The notes under the pieces were generated by a model that worked only from the letters and a program-made list of their open reading frames with translations, had not been told where the DNA came from and made no database searches. A DNA stretch of 64,000 nucleotides from Borrelia parkeri (GTDB lineage: Bacteria > Spirochaetota > Spirochaetia > Borreliales > Borreliaceae). The stretch covers positions 1 through 64,000 of the forward strand of contig NZ_CP073164.1 in the NCBI RefSeq assembly GCF_023035815.1. The letters are read 5' to 3'. A program made the position numbers and the translations under genes. Shown here piece by piece: positions 37,318-46,844 of this stretch (the stretch's first letter is position 1; each line of letters opens with the position of its first letter).

Positions 37318-38097
37318 TTAAGACACTAATAATCGTTTTAATTCATCAATTTTATTTTTAACCGAATCTCTTAACCCCTTCAAACTTCCATTTCCAATAT
37401 AAATTTTTTCATAAACTTTGCCCTGAGTATTAATAATTGAATTTAGGCTACTTCTAACCTTTGCAACATCCACTCCCCTCTTAAATAACGACCTTATGTT
37501 AATTAATACCGATTGCACATCGTCTAAAACACTTTCTCTTTGTCTAAATATATCCATAACCATAGCAGAAAGTTCAGAAATATGGGGTTCATCATACTTA
37601 CGAAACTTAGCTAAACCAACACCGGATAAAAAGAAATCCATAAACTCATATACATACTTCGCACTGTCCCTTAAAGCCAATAACAAACGCTTAGCAGCAT
37701 TATTATCAAGATTATTAGCCAAAACATTACCTGTTAATTGCGCTACGATCTGTTCTACCATACTAACATCGCTCTCATCATGCTTTAAGCCAGCGTAAAC
37801 GTAGTCTTTTGACTGCTCTGTATTAAATTCATCCTGAAATACACTATGTCCAAATGCAATACTATTATTAAAATTTGCTCTCTTTGAATTGAATACCTGA
37901 TAGTTATAATAATAAGAAGACTTCAGAATCAATATACTTGCCTCTAGTAATTCAAAATCACCGCGCAAACCTTGGCCAATTGCACCACGTTTTCCATCAG
38001 GGCCTATAAACCCCATAAACCCCTGTGGTCCCATTGGACCAGTACATCCAAACATCAAGGTGCTTAAGATGCATATTATCATACATATCCTTTCCAT
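37318..38097 (-). CDS. Lipoprotein with short collagen-like stalk (7 triplets) and RGD
   Basis: 259 residues from ATG (AGGAG upstream); lipobox MFGC, Cys 18. Seven triplets follow the Cys (GPM GPQ GFM GFI GPD GKR GAI), then GQGLRGD with an Arg-Gly-Asp at about residue 45. Core: LEASILILKSSYYYNYQV, KDYVYAGLKHDESDVSMVE, LLLALRDSAKYVYEFM, HISELSAMVMDIFRQRE, GSLKGLRDSVKNKIDELK. It is nearly parallel to the 36474 gene. Confidence 0.8.
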   Translation of the reverse strand: MERICMIICILSTLMFGCTGPMGPQGFMGFIGPDGKRGAIGQGLRGDFELLEASILILKSSYYYNYQVFNSKRANFNNSIAFGHSVFQDEFNTEQSKDYVYAGLKHDESDVSMVEQIVAQLTGNVLANNLDNNAAKRLLLALRDSAKYVYEFMDFFLSGVGLAKFRKYDEPHISELSAMVMDIFRQRESVLDDVQSVLINIRSLFKRGVDVAKVRSSLNSIINTQGKVYEKIYIGNGSLKGLRDSVKNKIDELKRLLVS

Positions 38098-38138
38098 TAA
38101 AAAACTCCTCTTTTTTTTTTACCTTCCTTTATACACTA

Positions 38139-38981
38139 CTATGATATTAATGCCTTCTTTAATTGATTAACTTTTTCTGTAATTGCCACTAGCAAGCTTT
38201 GCAAACTCCTATTAATACTAAAACTCCCTCCATAAACTTTTTCACGCAATCTTTCCCCCGGCCTAACAATTGAACCTAATGCATCTTGAATTCGTACAGT
38301 ATCAACAAAATTTGGTTTGAAAGACTGTTTTGCGTTTTTTAGTATATCGTGAACATCGTCTAGCACACACTCCCTTTGTCTAAACATCATTATTAACATA
38401 GCATTAAGTTCACTCATACCTTCTAAATTATTACTTTGCTTAAGTATAGCTAACTCCTTATCTAACAAAGAGATAACCTCTCTAATAAAACGGGCACTGT
38501 CTTTTAAAAAGATCAACAAATACTTAGCATACTCCTTAACCATAGAATCAGAAGAATTTGTTAATGACTCTACGATCCGTTTTACTGTTTGAATATCTTC
38601 AACATTATGCTTTAAACTCGCATAAACATCATCCCTACCATTTTCTGGATTATTTAACTTAAACGAATCCTCAAATATACTATGATCAAATAGAGCCTTA
38701 GTATCAATATCGTTTTTTTGTAAATTAAATTCATTAATGTTAGCATAATATGAACGCTTAAGCTTCGACAAGCTTGTCATTAACATTGCAATATCACCTC
38801 GTCCGGATTTCTCTCCAACATCTCCTCTAAGCCCTGCATTTCCTGCTAACCCCGTTATCCCTCTCGGCCCCCTTTGCCCTACTATCCCAATTGACTTTGC
38901 TATCCCCATTGGGACAGTACATTGCACTATCAAAAACCCTAATGAAATCATAACAAATATAACCACACATACTCTTGTCAT
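38139..38981 (-). CDS. Lipoprotein with collagen-like stalk (9 triplets) and two RGD motifs
   Basis: 280 residues from the ATG with AGGAG nine bases upstream; a start 36 bases earlier would add a basic leader without a ribosome site. Lipobox IVQC, Cys 21. After TVPMGIAKSI come GIV GQR GPR GIT GLA GNA GLR GDV GEK, which includes Arg-Gly-Asp across triplets, then SGRGD with a second one. Core: MLMTSLSKLKRSYYANIN, DDVYASLKHNVEDIQTVK, LIFLKDSARFIREVI, GMSELNAMLIMMFRQRE, and a C-terminal helix. Confidence 0.8.
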   Translation of the reverse strand: MTRVCVVIFVMISLGFLIVQCTVPMGIAKSIGIVGQRGPRGITGLAGNAGLRGDVGEKSGRGDIAMLMTSLSKLKRSYYANINEFNLQKNDIDTKALFDHSIFEDSFKLNNPENGRDDVYASLKHNVEDIQTVKRIVESLTNSSDSMVKEYAKYLLIFLKDSARFIREVISLLDKELAILKQSNNLEGMSELNAMLIMMFRQRECVLDDVHDILKNAKQSFKPNFVDTVRIQDALGSIVRPGERLREKVYGGSFSINRSLQSLLVAITEKVNQLKKALIS

Positions 38982-39303
38982 CAAAAAAACTCCTATTTGT
39001 TTACCTTTTCTTTGCACGACATAAAATACATAATATAAAAAGCATTCCTACACAACCACCTATATTATCTATAATAAGATTTATACCAATATAGTAAACA
39101 GTATTTATTTATACTTATTATTATATCATACTTTATTAAGTATGATTAATTAAAATTTAGTATCCAGGTGTCATATAAATAAACATATATCCGTAAATGA
39201 TATATTTAAAACTTGCAAAAACAATAGGGCCTACAATTGACCCTAACTGAATTTTTATTAAATTCTCTCTTGATAACTTCTATTTGCCTTCAATTATTTG
39301 CCT

Positions 39304-40164
39304 TCAATTTCTCTCAACAATCCTCCGAATTTTTGAAGATAATAATATCATATCCGCAATCTCAATCTGAAATCCTGCTCCATGCCTCCTAATCTCATTA
39401 AGCTGATCTATAATAAATTTACGATCATCACTTCCCCCTGCTAACATTATTTGATTTTTCAATTTACCTATTAATCGCTCTCTTGTCTCAATGAATTTTG
39501 TTACATCAGAATAAGTCTTAAGAATAGCATCCATACCTTTCTTTTTAAGTTTATTTAAACCTTCTTTACTCAAGATCTCACTAAATACTTCTTCAGTAAT
39601 TTCTGTGATTTCAAGCAACTCTTCAAACAAATTTTTAATAACGGCACTATATACAGTTTCATCAACAAAAATCAAATCTAATATATCATCTAATTTATTA
39701 ATAACTGCAATATCGTATCCTAAGGCAGCAAAAACTTCATCCCTTTTATCAGAATCTTTAAGAGAGCGCAAGGCTGCTTCATAAAGCAGACCATACAGCT
39801 CCTTCTTGTCGGCAAATTTAATATATTCATTATTAAAACTATCCTCGTATTTAGTTACTAGATTTGATAATATATCGTAAGCTTGCTCCACTGTCTCTAT
39901 CTTAGTCACTTTTCGGTTAGTTGTTACAGGAGGGGGATTATTAATAATCTCTTGAACTATATGCACCCCATCCCTTTTCACTGGAGGTGGTACTGGTGGT
40001 AACTTCTTTCGCACAGGTGCAACCAATTTATTATTTGAACCTGGTTGGATCACTTCTCTTTGAGCCGAATCTATTTTTTTATTCGATTTATTATCCACAC
40101 CTTGCTTACAAACAAGAATGCTTAATATACATAACATAAATAATAAGATATTGATTCTTTTCAT
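39304..40164 (-). CDS. Minus-array lipoprotein with proline-rich linker
   Basis: 286 residues from the ATG with AAAGGAGAAT upstream (nine codons before it lack a ribosome site). Lipobox ILVC, Cys 19, followed by KQG as in the 27459 and 40468 genes. The linker has VRKKLPPVPPPVKRDG and INNPPPVTT. Core: VEQAYDILSNLVTKYED, RDEVFAALGYDIAVINKLD, NLFEELLEITEITEEVF, SKEGLNKLKKKGMD, FIETRERLIGKLKNQIMLA. The function is unknown. Confidence 0.75.
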   Translation of the reverse strand: MKRINILLFMLCILSILVCKQGVDNKSNKKIDSAQREVIQPGSNNKLVAPVRKKLPPVPPPVKRDGVHIVQEIINNPPPVTTNRKVTKIETVEQAYDILSNLVTKYEDSFNNEYIKFADKKELYGLLYEAALRSLKDSDKRDEVFAALGYDIAVINKLDDILDLIFVDETVYSAVIKNLFEELLEITEITEEVFSEILSKEGLNKLKKKGMDAILKTYSDVTKFIETRERLIGKLKNQIMLAGGSDDRKFIIDQLNEIRRHGAGFQIEIADMILLSSKIRRIVERN

Positions 40165-40418
40165 ATAATTCTCCTTTCTCATTCCATACAATTTTTTTAC
40201 CCATATGGTAAAGAAATATAATTAACAATCTTCAATATTAATTAATATAGAGCACAACCACAGTTATACAATAATTTAAAGATAAAAAAATTTAAATTTT
40301 ATAAATATTAATTTAACCTAAATAGCAATAAAAACTTTAAAAATAAACATTAAACCTGTATTAAATATTATTTATATATAATTAATTATTAATTATATAT
40401 AAACTAAAAAACACTAAA

Positions 40419-40458
40419 ATAAAAAAATAAAAGGGAGGGGACCAAAAGGCCCCCTTTA
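40419..40458 (-). terminator. Terminator of the 40468 gene
   Basis: AAAGGG.GGGG pairs with CCCCCTTT; on the minus strand the stem is followed by TTATTTTTTTA. It starts about 10 bases past the stop codon. Confidence 0.8.
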
Positions 40459-40467
40459 GATCATAAA

Positions 40468-41514
40468 TTACTTCACTAAATATGCTATGCGAGCTACCAT
40501 TCCTATAATAGAATAAGATGCATGTTGAATCTCTCTAGCAGAACCGCTACTTAACCCAATAGTTTTCTTAAGCCCATCTAACATCTCTCTCTTATTTTTT
40601 GATGCCAATGATATTATTTGGTATTGAATTGTCTTTACTGCTTTCTCTCTCTCTCTTATAAATTCTCCTAAAAGCGCATCAATTGCAATAATATCTTCTA
40701 CACTCTTTCCCGTCCTAATTTTCTCAAGATTAGTACTACTTAAATGAACATTGACAAGCTTCCTGGTGTGATCTGAAATATTTAATAAAAGATTAAATAA
40801 ATGAGCGGCTATTTTCGTATCACCATAAGTATACCAAGCAGGCTCTTTTAAATCTAAGTTATTAAATATCCTCTCCAAGTTCATAATAACTGACACGTCA
40901 CTCCCCATAGCAGCATAAATATCCGACTGATACTCTGCAGAAGTAAAGATTGGTGATACCTTTTTAAAGGGAATATTAAATGAATAGTACCTTGGATCAA
41001 GTCTATTACGCTCATTTACAAGCTTTGACTTATACTTTATTACTCTAGCCTCAAATTCAGCATAAACTTCTTGTGCTGTCTTTCTTGGAACTGGAAGTTG
41101 TTCTTCTACCTTAACTTCTGACTGCGATTCACCCTTTTTACCTTCAACCCTATCATCTGAAACCTCCCCGTCTACAACTTTTTTATTCTCAATCCTATTA
41201 TCTTCAACCTTTTTGTCTATGACTTCCTCAACTACCCCTTTATTTTCAACCTTTTCGTTTTTAATATCTTTATCTATATTTGGTGATTTTGCTGCATCTT
41301 TACTCGATGACTTACTCTTTGACTGACGCAAAACTGAAGGTTTTTTATTGGAAGATAAATTCGAATCTGCTTGGCTTAAATTTGAGTAACGCTTTAAACT
41401 ATCTTCTGCTTGATACCCAAACGGAGGCTCTGTAACCACTCCACTTGCCAACTCACCCTGTTTACAAGAAAGCATAACAAAGACATATAAAAATATTATA
41501 ATCAACCTTTGCAT
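40468..41514 (-). CDS. Minus-array lipoprotein with Val/Glu/Lys repeat linker
   Basis: 348 residues from ATG (AAGGAGAAG upstream; 12 earlier codons excluded). Lipobox MLSC, Cys 17, then KQG. Residues about 80-135 are an imperfect repeat of V-E/D-x-K units (VENKGVVEEVIDKKVEDN and so on), a charged coiled-coil or extended linker. Core: AQEVYAEFEARVIKYKSK, YSFNIPFKKVSPIF, SDIYAAMGSDVSVIMNLER, LFNLLLNISDHTRKLV, STNLEKIRTGKSV, FIREREKAVKTIQYQI. The IPFKKxxPxF signature groups it with the 41778, 43196, 49687, 50575 and 51516 genes. Confidence 0.75.
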   Translation of the reverse strand: MQRLIIIFLYVFVMLSCKQGELASGVVTEPPFGYQAEDSLKRYSNLSQADSNLSSNKKPSVLRQSKSKSSSKDAAKSPNIDKDIKNEKVENKGVVEEVIDKKVEDNRIENKKVVDGEVSDDRVEGKKGESQSEVKVEEQLPVPRKTAQEVYAEFEARVIKYKSKLVNERNRLDPRYYSFNIPFKKVSPIFTSAEYQSDIYAAMGSDVSVIMNLERIFNNLDLKEPAWYTYGDTKIAAHLFNLLLNISDHTRKLVNVHLSSTNLEKIRTGKSVEDIIAIDALLGEFIREREKAVKTIQYQIISLASKNKREMLDGLKKTIGLSSGSAREIQHASYSIIGMVARIAYLVK

Positions 41515-41720
41515 AAACTTCTCCTTTTTTAAAGCTTTTACATTAATCAATATTTATTAGTAAATATAATGCAACAGAATGATATTTACATAGTAATTTA
41601 AGTAAAATACAATAAAAAATCTTGACTTTCAAATTTTGACTTTTTTATACTTTTTGTTTTAGATAAAATTAAAAAAAATAAAAATATAAAGATAAACACA
41701 AATTCAATATAAATTATTAT

Positions 41721-41750
41721 GAAAAAAAATGGGAGTTAAAATTAACTCCC
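41721..41750 (-). terminator. Terminator of the 41778 gene
   Basis: GGGAGTTAA and TTAACTCCC form a tight stem; on the minus strand it is followed by ATTTTTTTTC. Confidence 0.85.
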
Positions 41751-41777
41751 AAATCTAATTAACAAACTAATTAGTCT

Positions 41778-42806
41778 TCAATTAATCAATAATTGTATAT
41801 TATCTTCCAGTCTTACAATCAAGTAAGATACATTCTGAATTTCTTTACCAACATCACCATTTAAACCAATAGTGCTCTTTATTGCCTCTAACAGCTCTGA
41901 CTTATCATTTTTTGAGACTAATAATCTTATTTGCTCTTGAATTGTCTGTACTGCATTGGATCTCACTCTAATAAATTTCTTCAAAAAATCAGTAATTTTA
42001 ATAAGCTTATCTACATCATTGCTAGCCTTAATTCGATTTAAGTTACCATTACTTAAATGAACATCAATAACTTTTCTAGTGAAATAGCCAACCTGCCATA
42101 TGAGCATTAATAAGTTATCAGCAAGGTTATTCTCAGAGATTGTACTATTTTCCTGTGAAAAAGGAAGTTCTCTTTGTAAATTTAACCTATTTAATACCCT
42201 TCCCAAATCTCGAACAGTTTCAACATCATGTTGTAACGCAGCATAAATATCTGCCTGTTGATCTAAAGCAGCAAATTTTGCGTTTACCTTATTGAAAGGA
42301 ACATGTAATAAATGATGATTTGGATCAAATTGACTACGTGCATTGTTAAGTTGTGCTCTGTAATTAGCTATCCTTCCTTCAAGTTTAGTATACACTTCTT
42401 CTAAATCATTCTCTGGTATATTCCCCTTAACTTCTTTTGATGCTTTTGCTAAAATCCCTTTTGGATCATTTTTTGAGATTGTTTCTATACCTTTTGCTAA
42501 ATCCTCTTTTGGATCATTTTTTGAGATTGTTTCTATACCTTTTGCTAAATCCTCTCTTAGGTCATCTCCTGGTTTTTTTTCTGGAACTACAAAGGAATTT
42601 TTTACATCACTCTTCCCTGTCGCACCTTTCACACCTTTCAAACTTTCAGCACCCTTCTCTGTTTTGTCTGAGCCCAAGTAGGTCTTTACAAGATTATCTA
42701 AACCCTTGATAACTGAACCTTTATCTAAGGACACTAAACTATCTTGTTCACAAGACATCACACCCAAGCAATACAACGAATAAAAAATTATACTAATCTT
42801 TTTCAT
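41778..42806 (-). CDS. Minus-array lipoprotein with a 16-residue tandem repeat
   Basis: 342 residues from ATG (AGGAGG upstream); lipobox VMSC, Cys 19. Residues about 83-115 contain two copies of a 16-residue unit (LAKGIETISKNDPKED), encoded by a 48-base direct repeat, and a partial third. Core: NDLEEVYTKLEGRIANYR, LLHVPFNKVNAKF, ADIYAALQHDVETVRDLG, NLLMLIWQVGYFTRKVI, GNLNRIKASNDVDKL, FIRVRSNAVQTIQEQI. It is very close in plan to the 40468 gene. Confidence 0.75.
   Translation of the reverse strand: MKKISIIFYSLYCLGVMSCEQDSLVSLDKGSVIKGLDNLVKTYLGSDKTEKGAESLKGVKGATGKSDVKNSFVVPEKKPGDDLREDLAKGIETISKNDPKEDLAKGIETISKNDPKGILAKASKEVKGNIPENDLEEVYTKLEGRIANYRAQLNNARSQFDPNHHLLHVPFNKVNAKFAALDQQADIYAALQHDVETVRDLGRVLNRLNLQRELPFSQENSTISENNLADNLLMLIWQVGYFTRKVIDVHLSNGNLNRIKASNDVDKLIKITDFLKKFIRVRSNAVQTIQEQIRLLVSKNDKSELLEAIKSTIGLNGDVGKEIQNVSYLIVRLEDNIQLLIN
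42454..42560 (-). repeat. 48-bp tandem repeat inside the 41778 gene
   Basis: Two nearly perfect units plus a partial one; the frame is kept on unit change. Confidence 0.8.
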
Positions 42807-43195
42807 ATACTCCTCCTTTTTTAAACTTCACATCATATAATATTATGTATTATATGATACACGTTATAATAATATATTCATTATAACATGAATTTATACA
42901 AAATAAAAACCTAGAAGCTAATTTAACATCAAATTATAATAATAATCTTAAATGATTTGTCTAAGATAAATATGCATTTTAAATTTATTGAATTTGAATT
43001 ACTCTTCAATCTAGAGTTTTTTAATTTCTCACAAATACTTTATTAAATGTCTCCAAACTAGTTTATTAACCGGTCTTGGATTATTCCATGCCATACTTTA
43101 CACTCTATTTCAAAATAACACTACTCTTATCCCACTTAACTTACCTCAAATTTAAAAACATGCGTTGAAATACTCACTTTCAACTTAACCTAACC
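42807..43195. other. Gap between minus-array genes
   Basis: Leader of the 41778 gene and 3' flank of the 43196 gene. No gene or clear hairpin is seen. Confidence 0.3.
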
Positions 43196-43933
43196 TTAAC
43201 AAAGACTCCAAATTGTGACTGCAATTGTACTCATTAAACTAACTGTTCTTCCAATCTCTCCCTCATAATCAACAATTTCCCTTATTCCTGATAACACGGC
43301 TTCTCTAGTCATTCTTGATTCTAAAAATGTTATCTGTAATTTAACTTTAGACATACAATCTTTGCTTATATTAATAAATTCTTCTAAACTGGTATTAATT
43401 TCATTAATCCTTGATTCATTCTTGGTAGCTCTAATTTGAGATAAGTTTTCATCACTTAAATAATAAGTTACAACGGTTCTGATATAATCCGTAATACTAT
43501 TTAAAATTACCAATAAATTATGAGCAATACTTGCATCAGTATTGATGAAATAAGGACCGTTGAAATCCAATTTATTAAGTACTCTTCCTAATTGTTTAAT
43601 AACCTCAGCATCATAACCTAGCCCAGCATAAACTTTATCTTGTTTATCTGAAGCAATAAAATCTGGTGAGATTTTTTTGAAAGGAATATTCAATAAAAGC
43701 TTACCTAGATCAAAATGATTGTGTGCATCTTTAAGCTCCTCTTTGTAAGAACCTACTCTTGTCTTTAATGCATAGTAAGCTCTATCTTTGGAACTTATAT
43801 TAAACGATTGTTGTGCACATTCATTATTACTTGAGTAACCCCTTACACTCAATGAGTGTTCAACTGGTTTGTCCTTTGCAATTCCTTCTAGGTTGTAAGA
43901 AATCACACCCATAACTAAACTAGATCCTTTCAT
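43196..43933 (-). CDS. Minus-array family protein that has lost its lipobox cysteine
   Basis: 245 residues from ATG with AAGGAGG upstream. The N-terminus (MKGSSLVMGVISYNLEG) looks like a family signal peptide whose lipidated Cys has become Tyr, and the hydrophobic part is short, so export and lipidation are doubtful. The rest is intact: DRAYYALKTRVGSYKEEL, LLNIPFKKISPDF, DKVYAGLGYDAEVIKQLG, LLVILNSITDYIRTVV, ENLSQIRATKNES, FINISKDCMSKVKLQI. It is either a recent loss-of-anchor mutant or an intracellular variant. Confidence 0.7.
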   Translation of the reverse strand: MKGSSLVMGVISYNLEGIAKDKPVEHSLSVRGYSSNNECAQQSFNISSKDRAYYALKTRVGSYKEELKDAHNHFDLGKLLLNIPFKKISPDFIASDKQDKVYAGLGYDAEVIKQLGRVLNKLDFNGPYFINTDASIAHNLLVILNSITDYIRTVVTYYLSDENLSQIRATKNESRINEINTSLEEFINISKDCMSKVKLQITFLESRMTREAVLSGIREIVDYEGEIGRTVSLMSTIAVTIWSLC

Positions 43934-44302
43934 ATATTCCTCCTTATTATAGTCTGTATACTATATAATAATATATATTACATAATAAGTAATATATATT
44001 TATATTAATATAAATCAATAATTTAATTTATCAAAAATTTCAATAATAATTTAATGAAAAAATTATAATTTTAATTGCAATAAAACTTGAACAAACTTTC
44101 CCTAAAACCCTTTTATTACGCATAAATGCTCAATAATTCAATATCTTTAATATCTATTTATACTAAATATAGTTTAATACCTGATATTATATAATATAAT
44201 TACATTTATGCAATAAGATCTTATACTAATAAGATACTTAAAGATTACTTAAAAAATTAAAGTGTCACAAAACAAATTAAAGACTCAAAAAAATCACAGT
44301 AT
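43934..44302. other. Gap between minus-array genes
   Basis: A/T-rich spacer. No gene or strong hairpin is seen. Confidence 0.3.
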
Positions 44303-45115
44303 TTAATTCTCAATAAAACACAAAATTATATCTACTTTTCTTTTCATACTGACATAAAGTAAATTAATAGTGTCTCGACTAATCGAAGGAGTTAACTCAA
44401 CAAGATCTCCATGCCTAAGCCCATCGCCTTGCCCAACAATATCATTAGTAAGTCTCTCGAAAACAAAATCCCTATCAGCATTCTTCACTGCAATTTTGAT
44501 TAACGCTATTGAAAGTTGTTTTATAAACTGCCTCCTATAACTCATAGCCTCACCTAAATAAAAATTAATTTTAGTAAGCTCCTCAGCTGTCTTATTAACC
44601 TTAAGCCGCTCTAAGGTTGCCTCATCTAATTTATCATTTAGAAGCGTCTTGAGCAATCTTGCACTATCTGATATATACTCTAATAATTGGGAAGTCTGCA
44701 ATAAATCTTGATTAACAATATTAACGTCCAAGTTCAATGTATACAATATAAACTCCAAGCTATTAATAGCAATAGGATTATAATGTAAACCTTCATAAAT
44801 GAAATCTGCATTCTTATAGACTGGAAATATTTGTGCTATAGGAAATTTAAATACAAGCTTATAATCTAAACCTTGAAATGTTCTACTATTAAGAAACTCT
44901 TTATATTCATTTACCATTTTGTAAAGCTTATAAAAAGCTACATGTCTGGAATCAACCTCTATCTGTTCTACCGGTTTTAAACCCATTTTTTGATCACATG
45001 GACCTATATCTTTTTTCAACTTGCTGTCCTCTTTATCAAATCCTGAGCTATCCGGGGCCCTTTGCTCACAAGCCAGTAGGACCAATATATACAATACCAT
45101 ACCAACTTTTTTCAT
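44303..45115 (-). CDS. Minus-array lipoprotein, divergent
   Basis: 270 residues from ATG (GAGGAG upstream); lipobox LLAC, Cys 16. The mature part has little linker. Core: HVAFYKLYKMVNEYKEFL, FKFPIAQIFPVY, ADFIYEGLHYNPIAINSLE, LLEYISDSARLLKTLL, ATLERLKVNKTAEEL, YRRQFIKQLSIALIKIA and a C-terminal helix. It keeps all landmarks of the IPFxxxxPxF subgroup but with many substitutions. Confidence 0.75.
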   Translation of the reverse strand: MKKVGMVLYILVLLACEQRAPDSSGFDKEDSKLKKDIGPCDQKMGLKPVEQIEVDSRHVAFYKLYKMVNEYKEFLNSRTFQGLDYKLVFKFPIAQIFPVYKNADFIYEGLHYNPIAINSLEFILYTLNLDVNIVNQDLLQTSQLLEYISDSARLLKTLLNDKLDEATLERLKVNKTAEELTKINFYLGEAMSYRRQFIKQLSIALIKIAVKNADRDFVFERLTNDIVGQGDGLRHGDLVELTPSISRDTINLLYVSMKRKVDIILCFIEN

Positions 45116-45169
45116 AATATTTCTCCTCTTAAATACATAATTTAATCTATAAATAGAATAATAATAAAA

Positions 45170-45982
45170 TTAAGGCACAACTTTTGTAATCTGAGTAATT
45201 AAATTTTGAATATCTCTTACCAAACTACTAATATCGCTAATTTTGCTCTTTATTTTGCCATCATTAACAATCTTTTTAAGCTCAGCGTCCATTAATTGTC
45301 TATTATCTCTTACTACTGCTGCCAAACTAATAACCTTTCTCAAATCTCTAATTAGCTCGTCTCTTGCTTGCATAAACGAAAACAGCCAAGAAGTAATCTG
45401 AGAAATATTCTCTATTGTTGCTGCACTGCTAGTCCTAACTTCATTTAATTTTTCATCACTCAAGATATTCTCTAAAAGGAAAGTATAATATGAAACCTGT
45501 TCTAAATTAAATAACAACTTAGAAGCAATGGCTATATCTCTATCTCCCTTCTTGGAACCTGGTTTAAGGTTTAATTCAGCAATTATGTTCTTTAATGCCT
45601 GCATAAGTTTAAGATCACACCCTAAAGCTATATAAATGCTATAACTCTTACTATCCTTCTTAGATATACCATAATCTGTAATACCATAGTCTGATAATTG
45701 CTTGACAATAGAATTGCTAAAATGATCAATTATAAAAGGTATATTAATTAAATTATTGAAATATTCATATGCAAACTGATTTCTAAAATACTCTACTAAT
45801 GACTTTAAATCATTATAAGCTTTACTTGTCGTATCTTGTAAAAATGGTACCAGCATAGATATTGAAAAAGGTTCTTCGGATCTTTGACCTTCCATTAATA
45901 CTGTGTCACTTCTACCATCAGCAGCACATCCCAACACTAAACCCATCATGCACAATATCATACTAAACCTTTTCATACTCAT
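45170..45982 (-). CDS. Minus-array lipoprotein, unknown function
   Basis: 270 residues from the ATG preceded by AAAAGGAGAA; a start 45 bases upstream would place 15 extra residues before the signal peptide. Lipobox VLGC, Cys 19. Core: SKAYNDLKSLVEYFRNQF, SYSIYIALGCDLKLMQALK, LLFNLEQVSYYTFLL, DEKLNEVRTSSAATIENI, FMQARDELIRDLRKVISLA, and a C-terminal helix. About ten extra residues (ITDYGISKKDSK region) precede the IYIAL motif. Confidence 0.75.
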   Translation of the reverse strand: MSMKRFSMILCMMGLVLGCAADGRSDTVLMEGQRSEEPFSISMLVPFLQDTTSKAYNDLKSLVEYFRNQFAYEYFNNLINIPFIIDHFSNSIVKQLSDYGITDYGISKKDSKSYSIYIALGCDLKLMQALKNIIAELNLKPGSKKGDRDIAIASKLLFNLEQVSYYTFLLENILSDEKLNEVRTSSAATIENISQITSWLFSFMQARDELIRDLRKVISLAAVVRDNRQLMDAELKKIVNDGKIKSKISDISSLVRDIQNLITQITKVVP

Positions 45983-46223
45983 ACAAATTCTCCTTTTAAT
46001 TATCATTTTCACATATGTATAACACACATAATATCCATATTACTACATAACATACAACATATAATAATACTCATTATATAACTTTAAATTCTCTTAAATA
46101 AAAGATTTTCTCTTATATCTCTTATACACTAATTAATCACTATTCTTTATCTACAAAATATAAACCTTTAAACTTAAAGTACTTACTTGCACTTATAAAA
46201 ACTAAAGGAAAAATCATCCTCTC

Positions 46224-46844
46224 TTAAGCAATAATCATATCAAGCTCAACCCATGCTATAATATCAAACAAAAGACCATGAATATTGCGAAGCATACTAT
46301 TAAGCATTACATACTGGTTGGCAAGAATACCCTCATTTAACGCCTTTACCACATCCTTTGCACTAGTTTTTGATGCAGCTGATATCATACCATCCTTAAT
46401 CCTAGGCATCAAATTCTTTACCATCTCTATAAACTGAACTAAACACTGAGTAATTATATTAAGGTCATCTATATCTCTAAACTTAAGCATCTCTAATTTT
46501 GATTCATTGAAAACATTATCAAAAAGAATCTGATTCGAACGTGCAATATGCATTAACCCGTTTAATAAATTAGTAACGGTTTTTGTATCTCTATCACCTA
46601 GATGTCTGAAGTTCAACTTATCAAACACTTGCCCTAAACTACAAATAACCTCAAAATCATACCCTAAGGCCTTATAAACTTCCCCCATATCTGATGGATA
46701 ATAAACTTCACTTAATGCTCCACTTAAATTAATATTCAATTGCCCTTCCTTAAGAACAAATGCAGCACGTTTACTTTCAAGTTCTCCTTTGAACTCCACC
46801 AATACTTTATTAAGTACACCAAAAACTGTATTTACTTCATTCAT
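46224..46844 (-). CDS. Minus-array family protein without signal peptide (copy 1 of 3)
   Basis: 206 residues from the ATG with AGGGAGA upstream; the frame is open further upstream but without a ribosome site. There is no hydrophobic N-terminus and no lipobox: it starts MNEVNTVFGVLNKVLVEF, directly with the first helix of the core, so it should stay in the cytoplasm. Core: YYPSDMGEVYKALGYDFEV, ICSLGQVFDKLNFRHLGDRD, LLNGLMHIARSNQILF, SKLEMLKFRDIDDL, FIEMVKNLMPRIKDGM. Two close paralogues lie downstream. Confidence 0.75.
   Translation of the reverse strand: MNEVNTVFGVLNKVLVEFKGELESKRAAFVLKEGQLNINLSGALSEVYYPSDMGEVYKALGYDFEVICSLGQVFDKLNFRHLGDRDTKTVTNLLNGLMHIARSNQILFDNVFNESKLEMLKFRDIDDLNIITQCLVQFIEMVKNLMPRIKDGMISAASKTSAKDVVKALNEGILANQYVMLNSMLRNIHGLLFDIIAWVELDMIIA

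Noticed and set aside
42437-42709. Plus-strand 90-codon Leu-rich frame
   Set aside because: It arises from the 48-bp repeat of the 41778 gene read on the opposite strand.
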